Below, one piece after another: positions 52,421-63,904 of a stretch of 64,000 nt of DNA. How positions within the stretch are numbered: the stretch's first letter is position 1; each line of letters begins with the position of its first letter. The position numbers and the translations under genes are program-made. Source of the DNA: Candidula unifasciata (Eukaryota > Mollusca > Gastropoda > Stylommatophora > Geomitridae). Location of the stretch: NCBI GenBank assembly GCA_905116865.2, contig CAJHNH020000827.1, positions 89,501 through 153,500 of the forward strand, in the 5' to 3' direction. The notes below the pieces were generated by a model. The model saw only the letters and a program-made list of their open reading frames with translations, was not told the DNA's origin and ran no database searches.

Positions 52421-52424
52421 AGTC

Positions 52425-53210
52425 CTTTGCAAAAGATGGGGGAGAAGGGTGACTTATAAAACCTTGGCATATGACACAATATCTGGCATGAGAATAGAGC
52501 TTGAGGCGGTAACTGCGGCGTTCTGATGGGTGGAGAAATTCTCAGTCACACATAGTATCAAAGTATCGGATTCCTAAAGCATGCCCAGGAAGGTGGAGTC
52601 CGGTTTTCTTCGTTGGAATAGGCCACATCAACCCAGAGGTATCAGGCGGTGAAGTCACAAGGATATTTTGCTGAGGCGATGTAGGCGTGTTTGGGAAGGG
52701 CCGGGCAAATAGTGTGAACTTCAGCTGCACGAGGCAGATGTGATCTCTCGCCTATGGGACGATATTGAAAACGCTTACCTGCAGAGAAGGATACAGCAGG
52801 GAGTATCTGTGAGCTCTAGTCGCCACTCGAGACTCAGAGGAAAAGCAAAACGAATAGTTAGTTAGATGACAACGGGTACCATTATTATGGAGACTCTGCC
52901 CGTCTCTCTAGCGTAGTTAGCTAAACCGGATTGCGCGGTGAGCGGGTGACGAACTCCTTGTGGTCCGGGTTCACTCCCGGGGGTAGGCAGAAAAGCCACA
53001 TTTCTCCCAGATTTACGGTATTTACAATGGAATCAAGGCCGAAAGGTTGCGATATCCATAATACCGAGCCTAAGGGTTAACAACTCATGGCTTCTGGATA
53101 CTAAAACAAACAAACATATGGAGACTCTGAACTGGCTGTTGAAGAGGGAGACGAAGCTAATGCGGGCGTGTCCCGAATGCCGTGATGTGGAATCTTTATA
53201 CAGTTAAGCC
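52425..53210 (+). pseudogene. Second RNase H-LINE remnant, split by a SINE
   Basis: GMRIELEAVTAAF resembles the middle RNase H block (M.ME..A...A..W). LHEADVISRLWDDIENAYLQ follows, then, beyond the SINE at 52899-53116, METLNWLLKRETKLMRACPE and CRDVESL, the typical C-terminus of this LINE type. Stops and frameshifts are present. Confidence 0.65.
52899..53116 (+). mobile_element. SINE family G with perfect 13-bp target duplication
   Basis: The tRNA-like head tagcgtagttagctaaaccg and gtccgggttcactcccgggg (box B) is followed by a body matching 36953-37173 and an (AAAC)n-type tail. tatggagactctg occurs at 52886-52898 and again at 53117-53129. Confidence 0.92.
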
Positions 53211-53339
53211 CATATCAAGGTCTTTATTTGTTTTGCACTGTTGTGTTTTGTTTCTAGTTCTTGTATACTAGGGAAGGTTTCTCATTGCAACCTTCTTTGT
53301 TAAGCAATCGCCTCAACTAATATAAAGTAAAGTAAGGCA

Positions 53340-53608
53340 AATGTCCCTTTTCCACGCTTTCAGGCGTATGGGTATATAGGGCTAGACCTATAGTTTTACA
53401 GACCAGTCAGCACTTGGTGGGTGATGTGGTCAGCATCACGCCGGTCGCCTTTACTTCACAGTACGGCACCTGGTACCCACTCAAGGCTGGGTCGACCTGG
53501 GAGTCAAGGTCATTTTTGAAAAAAAGTCAGTCTCCGTTAGGACGCGAACTCACGACCTTCCGACCCGCTTGCGAGCGTCTAGCTGATAACGCTACGACGA
53601 CTCCCCTT
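53340..53608 (-). mobile_element. SINE family D, well preserved
   Basis: The minus-strand head ggggagtcgtcgtagcgtta and ggaaggtcgtgagttcgcgt resemble tRNA box A and B. The body with ggtacccactcaaggctggg (plus strand) and cccttttccacgc is shared with the other copies. Confidence 0.82.
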
Positions 53609-53759
53609 AAGTAAAATATATATTGCAAAATTACTGCAACTGTGTTAAAGCTAACCCATAATTCCCTCCGCCCCACACAAAACAATACCCTAGTTGTTTA
53701 CTTAATACTTCTTGTGTATAGACTCTTGTTCTTCCATGATTTAAGTCTCGGTTGCTGGA

Positions 53760-53792
53760 CCTTTTTTTTTTTTTTTCTAATGACTACTCCCC

Positions 53793-53823
<31 letters not shown>

Positions 53824-53825
53824 AT
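53760..53825. repeat. Poly-T, poly-C and poly-A tracts
   Basis: Adjacent homopolymers with about 24 C in the centre. Confidence 0.95.
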
Positions 53826-53944
53826 GGTCTCATTGCCAGCCCTCTTGAACTTGAGAAGGAGCTGTACTTGTGTTGCCTAGCCTTCCTATCCAGGTTGTCG
53901 CTATGGGATTGACTGATAGACAACCTCAGCCTTGCCTACACACC

Positions 53945-54095
53945 CTTATCTTGTGACTGCATCCTAGGCCTTGACCAAGCGACCTTCTCTTGCCGCAATA
54001 TAGGCATTGCATTGATGTTACGCGGTTTCAGTACGGTGATCCTCAACTGTTTGTTTATCGGGTGTTTTCGCCTTGCTGGTGGGGTTATCACTAAT
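53945..54095 (-). mobile_element. Family C SINE-like copy, diverged
   Basis: ttgccgcaatataggcattg, ttacgcggtttcagtacggt and ggtgttttcgccttgctggt follow the family order. Confidence 0.5.
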
Positions 54096-54307
54096 TTCAA
54101 ACACCTACCCTGTTCTGTGATGTTCGAGTGGAGTTGTTATCAGCAATATCTTTGATATGCGTGCTTATGTAATAACGTCCATTTAACAAATCCTTATTTA
54201 GGGGTATATTTATTTTGTTGCGGTTTATTTTTTGTTATAATTTGTTTAACTTTCATTCTCATTTTTGAAGCGGGCTATGTATCTGCGCGTCATTGATTTA
54301 TATTCCT

Positions 54308-54562
54308 CTGATTAATATATTGATGTAATTTCATTTAATTAATATATTGATGTAATTTCCTGTTATTAATGTATTGATATAATTTCCTCGAATCAGTATA
54401 TTGATGTAATTTTCTCCAATTAATATATTGATGTAATTTCATTTAATTAGTATATTGATGTAATTTCCTGTTATTAATGTATTGATATAATTTCCTCGAA
54501 TCAGTATATTGATGTAATTTTCTCTAATTAATATATTGATGTAATTTCCTCCAAATAATGTA
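54308..54562. repeat. 27-bp AT-rich satellite with 4-unit higher-order repeat
   Basis: The unit is tgatgtaatttcatttaatt plus aatatat. Four variants (catttaat, ctgttattaatg, ctcgaatcag, tctccaat) recur in the same order, giving a 108-bp period across nine units. Confidence 0.9.
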
Positions 54563-54897
54563 AAATAATAGTTTATTGTAATAATTTTTTGAAAGAAATT
54601 AAGCCAGGAAGAGAAGGAATCACTCACATCAAAAGGCGAAGATCTAAATTATGTGTTCACATCCTTATAAGGATAAAATTGGAGTATATCGTTACTGACG
54701 GTGGGAACGTTAGATGGAAAAAGAAGCAGATGGAGACCCACGGGAAAGATGCTGGACGGTTTGACACCATGGTGTGGAATGTCGTCTGTGTCAGAAATGA
54801 TTAAAAATGCATGAGGCAGAAAGCTGTGGATAGACACGGCTTCCAACCTACATGGCATGGCCTGTAAGAAGATTATAAAATAACAATAATAATAACT

Positions 54898-55075
54898 TAC
54901 CTTCGACCTAGCCCTGAGTGGGTACCAGGTAAGTCCTGGGAAGTAAAGGCGACCGGCGGGATGCTGACCACATTACCCACAAAGGGCTGATTGGTCTATA
55001 AAATATAGGTCTGGCCCTACATCCCCATTAGGTCTGAAGGCGTTGGAAAAGGTCCTTTTAATAACCGACTTGCAT
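54898..55075 (+). mobile_element. SINE family D, headless copy
   Basis: Reads agccctgagtgggtaccagg, ctgggaagtaaaggcgaccg and ggtctataaaatataggtct, the reverse complement of the other copies. Confidence 0.8.
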
Positions 55076-55319
55076 GTCTGCCCGCACCAGAAGGAGGCAG
55101 TCTAGATTCTTGGTGTATGTAAGCAGAAGGGGGAAATTTGGATACGTTTAGACAGACGGAAAGTTTAAGGGGAAGAAAGGTGGGTTGGGCGGGGGTAGGC
55201 ATTGTGACAGTGAAGAACATCTGTATCAGAAACGATTAACAATACTATCATTATTATCTGTAATTAATCACCTTTGCAGTGTAAAAATGGAAGGCGGAAA
55301 GGAGTTGGGGGGGGGGGGG

Positions 55320-55520
55320 GTTTGAGCATGAGGATCTGAGGCCACGTAAACTGTCGCTAAAGACTGTACAGGATTGTGTTAAGAATTTTTTTTTTTTTTA
55401 CCCCTGACCAAAAAAAAAAAAAAAAAAAAAAAAATCCCTAATCTTACCGAGGATTTGAACCTTGGTTTCCCGCATGAGAGTCTAACCAGAGTTTGGCCAG
55501 CGGCTGCTCGATGAACCGTA
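55320..55520 (-). mobile_element. SINE family E copy with expanded A/T runs
   Basis: Minus strand: cgctggccaaactctggtta and aaccaaggttcaaatcctcg are box A- and B-like. The body carries T and A runs at 55386-55434. Confidence 0.7.
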
Positions 55521-55594
55521 CGCCATACAGAAGGCCGTGGGTAGAAATAAACTACCATTGCCACAGGGCAAGGACTTGACTGGGAGGAGGAGGG

Positions 55595-55627
55595 GGAAGA
55601 AGAAGAAGAAGAAGAAGAAGAAGAAGG
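55595..55627. repeat. (GAA)n run
   Basis: About ten GAA units. Confidence 0.9.
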
Positions 55628-55874
55628 AACATTACAGCCAAACAACATTTCGGATGTTATTCCAGCCTGATGTTAGTTTTTAGTGCTACCATTACTGAAA
55701 CACTTAGGAACCAAGAAATGATTTTGAAATAATCTCTTTGGGATACAGCATTTTCACATTATTTAGCCCTTAAGTGTTAGACCATTTTTGCATAAATCAT
55801 TCTACAGCATTGTTACATCATTTCCGTTTGTTGTAATGCAATATTTACTTTAATCAAAGCACTTTTCTTTAATC

Positions 55875-56310
55875 ATAGTTAGTCGAGGTTTCAACCTCAC
55901 CGCAATCGGGTTTCCCCTTACTTGCTCCGTTCCCGTGCTGGTGCGAATCAAATGAAATGTCCCTCACTGTCGCATTTGAAAAACCGGTGAATAAAAAACT
56001 AGTTTCGTAACAATCCAAAAATATGTTCACCTCAGTAAATGCTATTTCAGTTGCCCAAGGCGGCAAAGCCAACAATATCCACCAGAAATGAATTTGTCGT
56101 TGGTAGTCGGGCACGATAAGTTGGTTACTATTTTCACGTAGAATTCTCGCATAAGGTATTTCACCAGCTCATACATAAACCGGCCATATTGAACAGAACG
56201 CCACAACAGCTGCACAAATGAAAGGCATTCCAAGGGGAAAACACAGCTCACAGTGCTGCAACCAAGCACAAAACTCAGTAGCTCAGGCAGCGAAACCGTG
56301 GACTAAGGTC
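55875..56310. mobile_element. Family I repeat, longer copy
   Basis: The left block gaggtttcaacctcaccgca and ttcccgtgctggtgcgaatc, and the right block aaacacagctcacagtgctg and gctcaggcagcgaaaccgtg, correspond to the two halves of 28635-28800. It is a candidate non-autonomous element of unknown class. Confidence 0.5.
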
Positions 56311-56319
56311 CTTATGTGG

Positions 56320-57705
56320 AAACTACAATAGCAAAGCGCTGTCGAAAGCAAAAATAACTTCGAAGCTTACTATTCTGCCAAGCCGTTTCTCCATTTTGGC
56401 GTGTATCTATATGTTACACAGTCCGCATCAGAATAGTATTTTATATTCAGTCAGCGACGTTGTAGCTTTATAAATTTAATCAGTCAGTTATTGATCAAAG
56501 CATGTAATCTATTATAGTATATTATTTCTATTAAAAACCTCTAACAATTAAATAAATACAAAATTAAATAAACCTTTATTATATATCCGTTGTTAACCGT
56601 TTATTATACCCTCTATTAACCCATAATAAAATGAAACCTACGTTTTCCCTACAAATAACCCATTAATACCCTTATTTAACCTTTATTTAAATGTCTTATT
56701 AAGTACTTTATTAAAAGAGATGAAAGGCCTAATCCTTGTCAGTGTCAAAATGTAAACCCCGACCTTAGTCAATTTACAGTTGCAATATCTGATGCACAAT
56801 TTGACAGTAATTTGACCGGTATCTTACAAAGATAACTTCTGTACCTGGAGGAGGAAAAAAGTACAAAGTATACCATCTACCCCTGCTCAGGGGCCCCGGG
56901 AAAGGGGTGGGGATGGGGGGTGGGGGGAGACATGGAACAGAATATTAAACTGAAATAAATATCTGTACTGAAGTCGGATGTCGAAAATAGGGAATTCCAA
57001 AGTGCTTTCGTAAATGGGTCTTTTATTTGCTTTTATTTTGCACACTTTCGTTCTATGTGACTTTTGGGTTCGTTTGTTTATTGGTTGTGATTCCTATTGA
57101 TAAAGACTTGGGTCCATACCTTAGGTTGTATTTATGCGCGAATTTTCGCTTTCCTTTTGTTGAGCTTTCTAGCGATTGTTTCTGTGGTTTTAACTTTACT
57201 TCTTGTAATCGTATTGTTGAAGTCGGCCGGAAGAGATCTCTGGAACGAGACTTTTTACTGCAAAACAAATGGGAGGAAGGCGAAGGGAAGATCACCCCCC
57301 CCCCCCCCGAAAAAAAACGATAGATAAATGTTGCAGCTGAAACCTGAAAAAGATGAACGAATTCTTCTCCCAAGCCACTTGAAAAGCGCAGGACAAATAT
57401 AGAAAACATAGGCTACACAACCTGGTACTGAGTGCGGCATCTTTGACATGGAAAACTGCACTGAAGATTTCACAGGACAGTCTTGTTTCTATAAGCATGG
57501 CATAATTTTCCTCTGGCTTGAAGCCTCATTGACCGCCTCGTTAGGCACAACGAGAACTGATGATGACACAACCTGGTATCAGCGAGACGGAGAAAAAAGG
57601 AAGAAAAAAGAGTAATAGTAAAGAATATAAATGCAGCTGAAGCAGCGACGCCACCTTGATGTTGACATTGGGATATTGAACTGCATTGTCTGCCGCATCA
57701 ACCAC
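56320..57705. other. No gene identified
   Basis: An AT-rich block with repeated attaacc/tttatt words lies at 56500-56715. A poly-C run is at 57294-57308. ORFs without domains. Confidence 0.35.
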
Positions 57706-57709
57706 TGTT

Positions 57710-57870
57710 TGAGAATAGACCCCGTGCTCCTAACAAGCATATCATACAGTGAGACTAATAAGGGATGTTTAGGGAAAAGTCGAAGTGCATTTGCCTAAGA
57801 GGCATGAAACTAGCAGTCTACATACACGTAAGCCAGATCTGTAAAACGGATGTGAACACAAAACATCTTT
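57710..57870 (+). mobile_element. SINE family A, partial and diverged
   Basis: gagaatagaccccgtgctcc, aagaggcatgaaactagcag and cagatctgtaaaacggatgt. Confidence 0.65.
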
Positions 57871-58439
57871 GACGTGATTTTGAAAAACGCATAGAATACA
57901 AGGTAGATCGTTTCGCCTGTGTGATTATAGCGAGGCCTCCAAATGCTTTCAACATCAGAATTTGTGGAATATTCTGAGAAGTGGTGTGGTTTCCAGCAGA
58001 TGTGATACATTTATTAATAGCTTATATTATGAACAGCATGCAACCATTAGAGTAGCTGGAGAAACATCAAACTGGTTCGATATGCAAAGAAAGTGAGGCA
58101 CAGATGTATCCACTCTCCCTGCCTGTTCAGTATGCATGCGTAAAGGTAAAGTCGGGAGATATGAACCAGCGTCATTGCACTCGGTTATAAACCATAAGTG
58201 CTCTGCCACCATACGGAGAGCTGATAAGAAACTGTCCGCCTTTGTCACCGTCCTAACGAAACTCCGAAGCTACAGCGACGTTCCTCCATTTACCCCAGTG
58301 TGTTAACTCTGGTACCCATTCTCTAGAGGCTGGGTGAACTCCGGGAACCGCCCGGTTTCGAACACAGGTCCGTGGGCTGCAGCGAGTCGCAGCTGGATTT
58401 GAAAGCGAGTCTCCTATCGACAGCGCTAACGTGGCCCCT

Positions 58440-58690
58440 TTATGCGGAAAACAGAATGAAGCATAATGAGGATTGTCAAAAAAAGTTATCAGACGTGATA
58501 GTTTTGACCCACTTACAATTGGTGACAACCCCATTTCGGACCTTCGTTATGCAGACTGCACGATTATCTTTTCGAACAGTATAAAGGGAATAGAACATTC
58601 AGTCATGTTTGTCCAAAAACACAGTGACAATCACAACCGTTTCCGGAATTTAAAGAAATAAAACGTAATATTCGCAGGTAAACGACACGC
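58440..58690 (+). pseudogene. LINE reverse-transcriptase active-site fragment, mutated
   Basis: GDNPISDLRYADCTIIFSNS and IEHSVMFVQKHSDNHN match the reverse transcriptase YADD region. The second catalytic Asp is Cys (YADC), so it is inactive. Confidence 0.65.
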
Positions 58691-59099
58691 CATCCAAAGA
58701 TAACAATAAATTAACAAATTGAAATTGTCATAGAGTGTAAATATTTAATTATAATTAAATTATAATTAACAACAACGGAGAGTGTTCCACGGAAGATGAA
58801 AGGGAAGATGACCATAGCAGTGCAAAGACCGGGCAGCATTACAAGTCACCGGCAAACAAATGAAGGTCCATATTTTGGGAGCATGTGCCTTTCCTGTAGC
58901 AACATTCAGTTGTGTGTTAATCGGGGACCATCTGGTGGTCATTAAGGAATGAATGAATGAGTCAAGAATTGACATGACGTTATTCCGGACATTCCCATAC
59001 TTGTTTCGTCCTCGTCCTTGGCAGCCAACGAAGAGTTCCTCTACAGATAGTGCAATCTGGCAAAAGTTACACTTTTTTTTTTTAATTTTAATTTGTTTA

Positions 59100-59410
59100 T
59101 TATTATTATTATTATATCCCTTGCGCGTCAATCAATCAGTAGCATGTTCTTCGCAGAACCTTGCTTCCATAACAGCCCTCTAACCTCTCGATCACAAGCA
59201 AGATATTCTGCGTCCGATACACACATCTGGATATCATCCGCCACATCCTGCACCCATCTTCTCTTTGGTCTTCGTCTACCTCTGTTCCCAGGCATATACC
59301 CCTCCAATATTTTTCTCTCGAAACATTCGGGACGTTTCAAGTGACCAGAATATTTCAGTTTTCTGTGTTTAATCGTCTCACCCTTGCAGGTAACACATCG
59401 TTGAGACCCT
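59100..59410 (-). mobile_element. LINE 3' end with (TAA)n tail
   Basis: The minus strand encodes KYSGHLKRPECFERKILEGY, MPGNRGRRRPKRRWVQDVAD and ECLACDRE-like residues, a non-LTR C-terminus. A ttattattattatta run on the plus strand at about 59098-59113 is the tail. Confidence 0.8.
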
Positions 59411-59479
59411 CTGCTTACTACCAGCAGAATCATTCTGTCCAGATATGGATGTTATGCCTGATTGTTGCACTCACTGTTT

Positions 59480-61020
59480 ACTTGATCCCAGAGATAGCTC
59501 ACCACCTCTGCCAAATCTTAAACTAGCTCTTGCACAGAGGGGCGGCAGTATCTTGTTTGTCAAATTGCTTATTATTATTACAACGTACACCCAAAACTCC
59601 TCGGCTAAAAAATACACAATATGCTTTTATCCGAGTCTTATCAAGCGACGCAAGCCACTATGAGCGCAGTACACCAGTTTCTGCTTTCCGAAGCATTCTC
59701 CACCAGTCATTTATAATTACAGTATGTTGGGATGTACTGTTCTCTAGCCTTGTATATGATTTTGTTTATGAAAGCTGAGGGAAAGAGTGATGTGGACATG
59801 GAGCGAGACCATTTCACATACGTTTCATTTACAATAGCACTGATTCATAGACCAGAAGTATAGTTTATAGGAAACCCACGTTTACTATTTCGTACTTTAG
59901 GGTGCATTTTCCTTCTCGCCAGCCTTGTATGATAAAACATAGTGTTAAAATCATACTGAATCAGTTCCGCTGTGTTGTGCCATTATTATATGTTTAAGAA
60001 ACTGGGTTCTTTTGAACACATTAAACAAGTTATTATGGCGGTATCGGTACAGTGTCGATTGTTATTATACTTTGTCTGTCCTTTTAGGCACTATTTTTTT
60101 TTATATTGTGTCAAGGGACGGCATAGGAATCACATCCCTGTGTAGATTAAAGTCATCAATGAAGTCTCTCCTCTCCATTCCACACATACTGGGCATAATT
60201 TAAATACTGTGTTGTTCATACGTCATGATCTCTCTGTCTCTCCCCCACCCCTCTCCTCGCTCCCTCTCTGATTCTCTCGGCCTGTCTTATTTGCTCGAAA
60301 GCAAAGGTAATAATTTAGTTTTGCATTGAAACAGTGGTGAGATCAATACAAGAACATTTGATGTTGAACATAATGTAAGTATCTTATATTCTTGTAGAAT
60401 AGACACTTTGTTCTCAGGTCCTTGGCGTTTACTTATCTCGCTCTGTGGTGTAAATGCTATACATCTGCAAATAAGCACAGGGATATTAAGAGTGATGTGA
60501 GTCAAATGGCTAATACGCGGATTTTTTCGTATCTAGCCAACGGATATGTCAGACTCTCTTTTTCCTAGAGGGATATGATGTAGCTTCATATATACAGACT
60601 GGTCGAAGTTTGATCGCTAGAAAGAAGTCCTCATTAGCATTCTTCTTTTTCGTATTCTTCTTTTTCTTCTCCTCCTCTTACCCCACTATTCCGCAGTATA
60701 GCATAGACCCGTAGCCAGTTCACAACTAGTCGTCCTGTGCTTTGCTGTCGCATGCAGTTCACATTATGTCCTCCTCATTCTTTTCACTACATTCTCTAAT
60801 CCATTTCGCCATGTATTTCTCTTAGTGTATATTTATTCCTTGGCACTGTGTGTTTCATTTCAAAGACATTCTAGTTATTTTGTGATATTTTTTCAGCGCG
60901 TGTCCTGTCCAACGCCAACGTCATTTCCTCACCTCTGGGCTGACTGGAATTTCTTTAGTTCTTTTCCAAAGCTCTACCCTACATTGTGGTATGAACCGAA
61001 TGAATCGGTTAAAGAGAAAC
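59480..61020. other. No gene identified
   Basis: Mixed sequence with CT-rich patches (60225-60280, 60640-60680). No repeat family or domain was recognised. Confidence 0.3.
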
Positions 61021-61065
61021 CACCAGGGGCTTGTACACCACAGGGTTTACTCGGAGCATCTAGTT

Positions 61066-61267
61066 CAGTGGTTCTCAACCTGGGGGTCGCGAGCCCTGGG
61101 GGGAGGGAAGGTTGAACGATATTTCACACGGATCGCCTAAGACCATCGGGAAACACATATTTACTGAAGTTATGAAGTCGCAACGAAAATAATTGTGTGG
61201 TTGGGGGTCACCACAACATGAGAAACTGTAATAAAGTGTCACTGCATTAGGAAGTTGAAAACTACTG
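61066..61267 (+). mobile_element. SPIN-like hAT MITE with 8-bp target duplication
   Basis: It starts cagtggttctcaacctgggg and ends aagttgaaaactactg, inverted repeats matching at 13 of 16 positions. Internal blocks ctaagaccatcgggaaacac, gttatgaagtcgcaacgaaa and ggttgggggtcaccacaaca correspond to the SPIN (SPACE INVADERS) non-autonomous consensus as I remember it. Flanks atctagtt (61058-61065) and atatagtt (61268-61275) fit a hAT 8-bp duplication with one change. No transposase. Confidence 0.85.
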
Positions 61268-61295
61268 ATATAGTTGGTCTGTTGACAGTAAAATA

Positions 61296-61456
61296 CAGTA
61301 AAATCCCGTTAACACGAATTCCAAAGTACTGAAAATCGAGTTAATCTTAAAAAAGTTAGTGCTTACCGTAAATAATACATCTCTACTGGGACCATAATTT
61401 GGTTCATGTTAACAAAGTATTCATTATAAGCCGGTTCGTTTTAATAGGTTTTACTG
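61296..61456. mobile_element. pogo/Tigger-like MITE, 161 bp, TA target duplication
   Basis: The left end is cagtaaaatcccgttaacac; the right end, reverse complemented, is cagtaaaacctattaaaacg. TA lies at 61294-61295 and 61457-61458. CAGTA...CC..GTTA..ACGAA ends are typical of pogo/Tigger elements. No coding capacity. Confidence 0.75.
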
Positions 61457-61611
61457 TAGCTGAAGTCCGAGGGTGAAACGTTACGGATAAATGTAACTGA
61501 GGTCCCCCAATCAGTTTGTGCTGCGCTGTATCGTGACCTGGTTACATACGTAATTATGCTACCACACAGATGGGACATCTCAGCAGTGGGTTTGTGGGCA
61601 CTACTGGTTTC

Positions 61612-61625
61612 TGAGAGAGAGAGAG

Positions 61626-61683
<58 letters not shown>

Positions 61684-61781
61684 GATAGATAAAACAAGAG
61701 ACATACAGAGAGAGTTTGAGATAGGGGAGTGATTGGTAAAACATAGAGACGTTGAGAAAGAGAGAGCGGAGAGACGAAGAG

Positions 61782-61822
<41 letters not shown>

Positions 61823-62070
61823 GAGATATGAAAAGTGATAGATAAAACAAAAAAGACATTGAGAGAGGTAGAGAGAGAGAGAGTGGGAGTGGAAGAGATA
61901 GGGGAGTGGTCGATAAAACGAAAGGGATATTGAGATAGAGAGAGAGAGAGAGAGGGAGAGAGAGAAGAGAGGTGGAGAGTGTTAGATAGAACAAGATAGA
62001 AATTGAGAGGAAGGGACAGAGAAGAGGGGAAGAGAGATCGGGAAGTGATCGATAAAACAAAAAAGACATT

Positions 62071-62101
<31 letters not shown>

Positions 62102-62160
62102 AGTGTTAGATAAAACAAGGGAGAAATTGAGATGGAGAGAGGGGGGGGGAGTGATAGATA
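61612..62160. repeat. GA-rich compound microsatellite
   Basis: Pure (GA)n at 61612-61682, followed by about 480 bp of ga-rich sequence in which a longer motif (gatagataaaacaaaagaga, acattgagag) recurs. Minus-strand Ser/Leu ORFs are by-products. Confidence 0.95.
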
Positions 62161-62215
62161 GAACAAAAGAGAATTAGGTAGAAGTGGAAGTAAGCGCACA
62201 GGTCCACCCCTCCCC

Positions 62216-62262
62216 CTTCCCACACACACACCCACACACACCCACACCCACCCACACACACA

Positions 62263-62297
<35 letters not shown>
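62216..62297. repeat. (CA)n with CCCACA variants
   Basis: Dinucleotide tract of about 80 bp. Confidence 0.97.
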
Positions 62298-62300
<3 letters not shown>

Positions 62301-62454
62301 AAATTTGGAGCGAGGTGGGGAGAGCCTCCCACTTCACCAAATAATTTTGTAAGGGGGTACTATGCCCTGTTTGTTTAACTATGTATAGAAAATTATGTGT
62401 TATACAATTCAAATTACTTCAGATATGTTGTTATATTTATTTACCAGTCAACAT

Positions 62455-62765
62455 ATTATTATTATTATTATTATCTGTGAAACATAACATAACCCTTGAC
62501 CCATTAGGGTCATGGAGGTGTATTGATGGAAGCACTAGCACATGAAACCCGCCATCTTTCTCTGTCTTCTGCTTGATAAATAAATGTATGATAACTTAGT
62601 CCTGCCCATTTGTTGATGTTGTCATTTAAGGTTCTTTTTTGCCCAATTTTTCTTCGGCTACCCTTCAATGTTCCTTGAAGTACAGTCTTTGCATTCGAAT
62701 CATGTCTCGCCAAGTGCCCAAACCAGGCTAGGTTGCGACCTTTCACCTTAATCTGTGTGCTAAAT
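62455..62765 (-). mobile_element. LINE 3' end with (TAA)n tail
   Basis: The minus strand encodes KVKGRNLAWFGHLARHDSNA, KTVLQGTLKGSRRKIGQKRT and DNINKWAGL, a classic LINE C-terminus (FGH..RHD...KT.LQG...G.RR). The plus strand starts with a tattattattattattatta tail. Confidence 0.85.
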
Positions 62766-62931
62766 TGTAAATAAATGACAGTATACTTGAAATAATACGT
62801 AATATACAAGTTGATTCATTTACAGAAAATTTCTCTGAACAGCTCAATGAGTTCTCTTTGTTCCGTTACAGAATACTTGGGGGTGGGGGTCATTATTGAT
62901 CAGATAGGGTACCATGGTAAACATTACGCAG

Positions 62932-63315
62932 ATCTCCCCAAACAGAGTTAGCCCCGCCTATTTACACACTATGTCACTTTTGATTGGTAGTTAATGAGCC
63001 TCGTCACATTTGCACAAGGTTACGGGGGTGTTTCGCGGAACCGTTGATATCACGTGTTGTATATTTCAGCACGCCAGCGCTTTTAACCTCCACAAACATG
63101 GAGCACTGGCCCTAACACAAATCCCCTACGAGAGTGCTGAAACCCATGTCACAGGCATTCTCTTTCTCGGACTGAAAATGAAAATGGAAGACAACACAGA
63201 AAGCAAACAATAGAGCGGGACACACCCGTAACCTTCAGCAAAGTTGACCAGTCTAACAAACTATGAATGAAAAGTGACCTAGTGCGTAAATGGGTGGGGC
63301 TAACTCTGGGGAGAT
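62932..63315. mobile_element. Foldback element with ~105-bp inverted arms
   Basis: Left arm 62932-63038 (atctccccaaacagagttag, then tttacacactatgtcacttt, then aaggttacgggggtgtttcg). The right arm 63213-63315 is its diverged reverse complement. The 175-bp centre holds an open frame ending SKQ-stop (HKHGALALTQIPYESAETHV) with no known domain. No target duplication was identified. Confidence 0.7.
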
Positions 63316-63900
63316 TTTTGTTCACTCACCGGCTACCAGATAACGTCAGAGGAAGTAGAGGCGGCCGGCGTATGTTGACAGCGCCCGCCAAGTGTTAAAT
63401 AGCCTAATATGTGGCTAAAACGCTCAATGGAGGGAATGTTTTTAAAAGGAGTAGAAAATTATAGGGAAGAGAAAAAGTTGGCAAGAAACAACAAATAGTT
63501 TATGTGTTAGCTTTACAAAATCGATTACAATAAACAAACAAAGGACGTTGCGGCGATTAGCCTTCATCGGCACATAAAGGACAACACAGTACACATACAC
63601 AAATATGCTCTAACTATGAAGTGACTACATAGGACTCTAATGTTCAAAATAAATTATACTCATCTGTGTCTCTGGCGAAAAAACTTCGTACAAGAAAATG
63701 ACGGTCAGCTACTATCCTATATATCTCTAACACGCGGGCAGGAAGCGAAAAATGGGGCGGAGTAGACGCCAACAGCGTACACTGAGTGTCTAAAGAGGGA
63801 GGAAAGGGTTGGCCTATAGGGCGTAACCAGGGTTGGGTTGTGGGGATGACATTAGTCCATCCGCATGGAATGAAAGTGGTGCCTGTGCTAGCAAACAAAT
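63316..63900. other. No gene identified; second hammerhead-like motif
   Basis: The motif at 63540-63575 (minus: tgccgatgaaggctaatcgc then cgcaacgtcc) matches that at 39915-39955, with the same GCAAC in place of GAAAC. Confidence 0.4.
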
Positions 63901-63904
63901 ACCA

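Noticed and set aside
61441..62412. A 323-codon minus-strand Ser/Leu-rich ORF
   Set aside because: Translation of GA- and CA-rich simple sequence.
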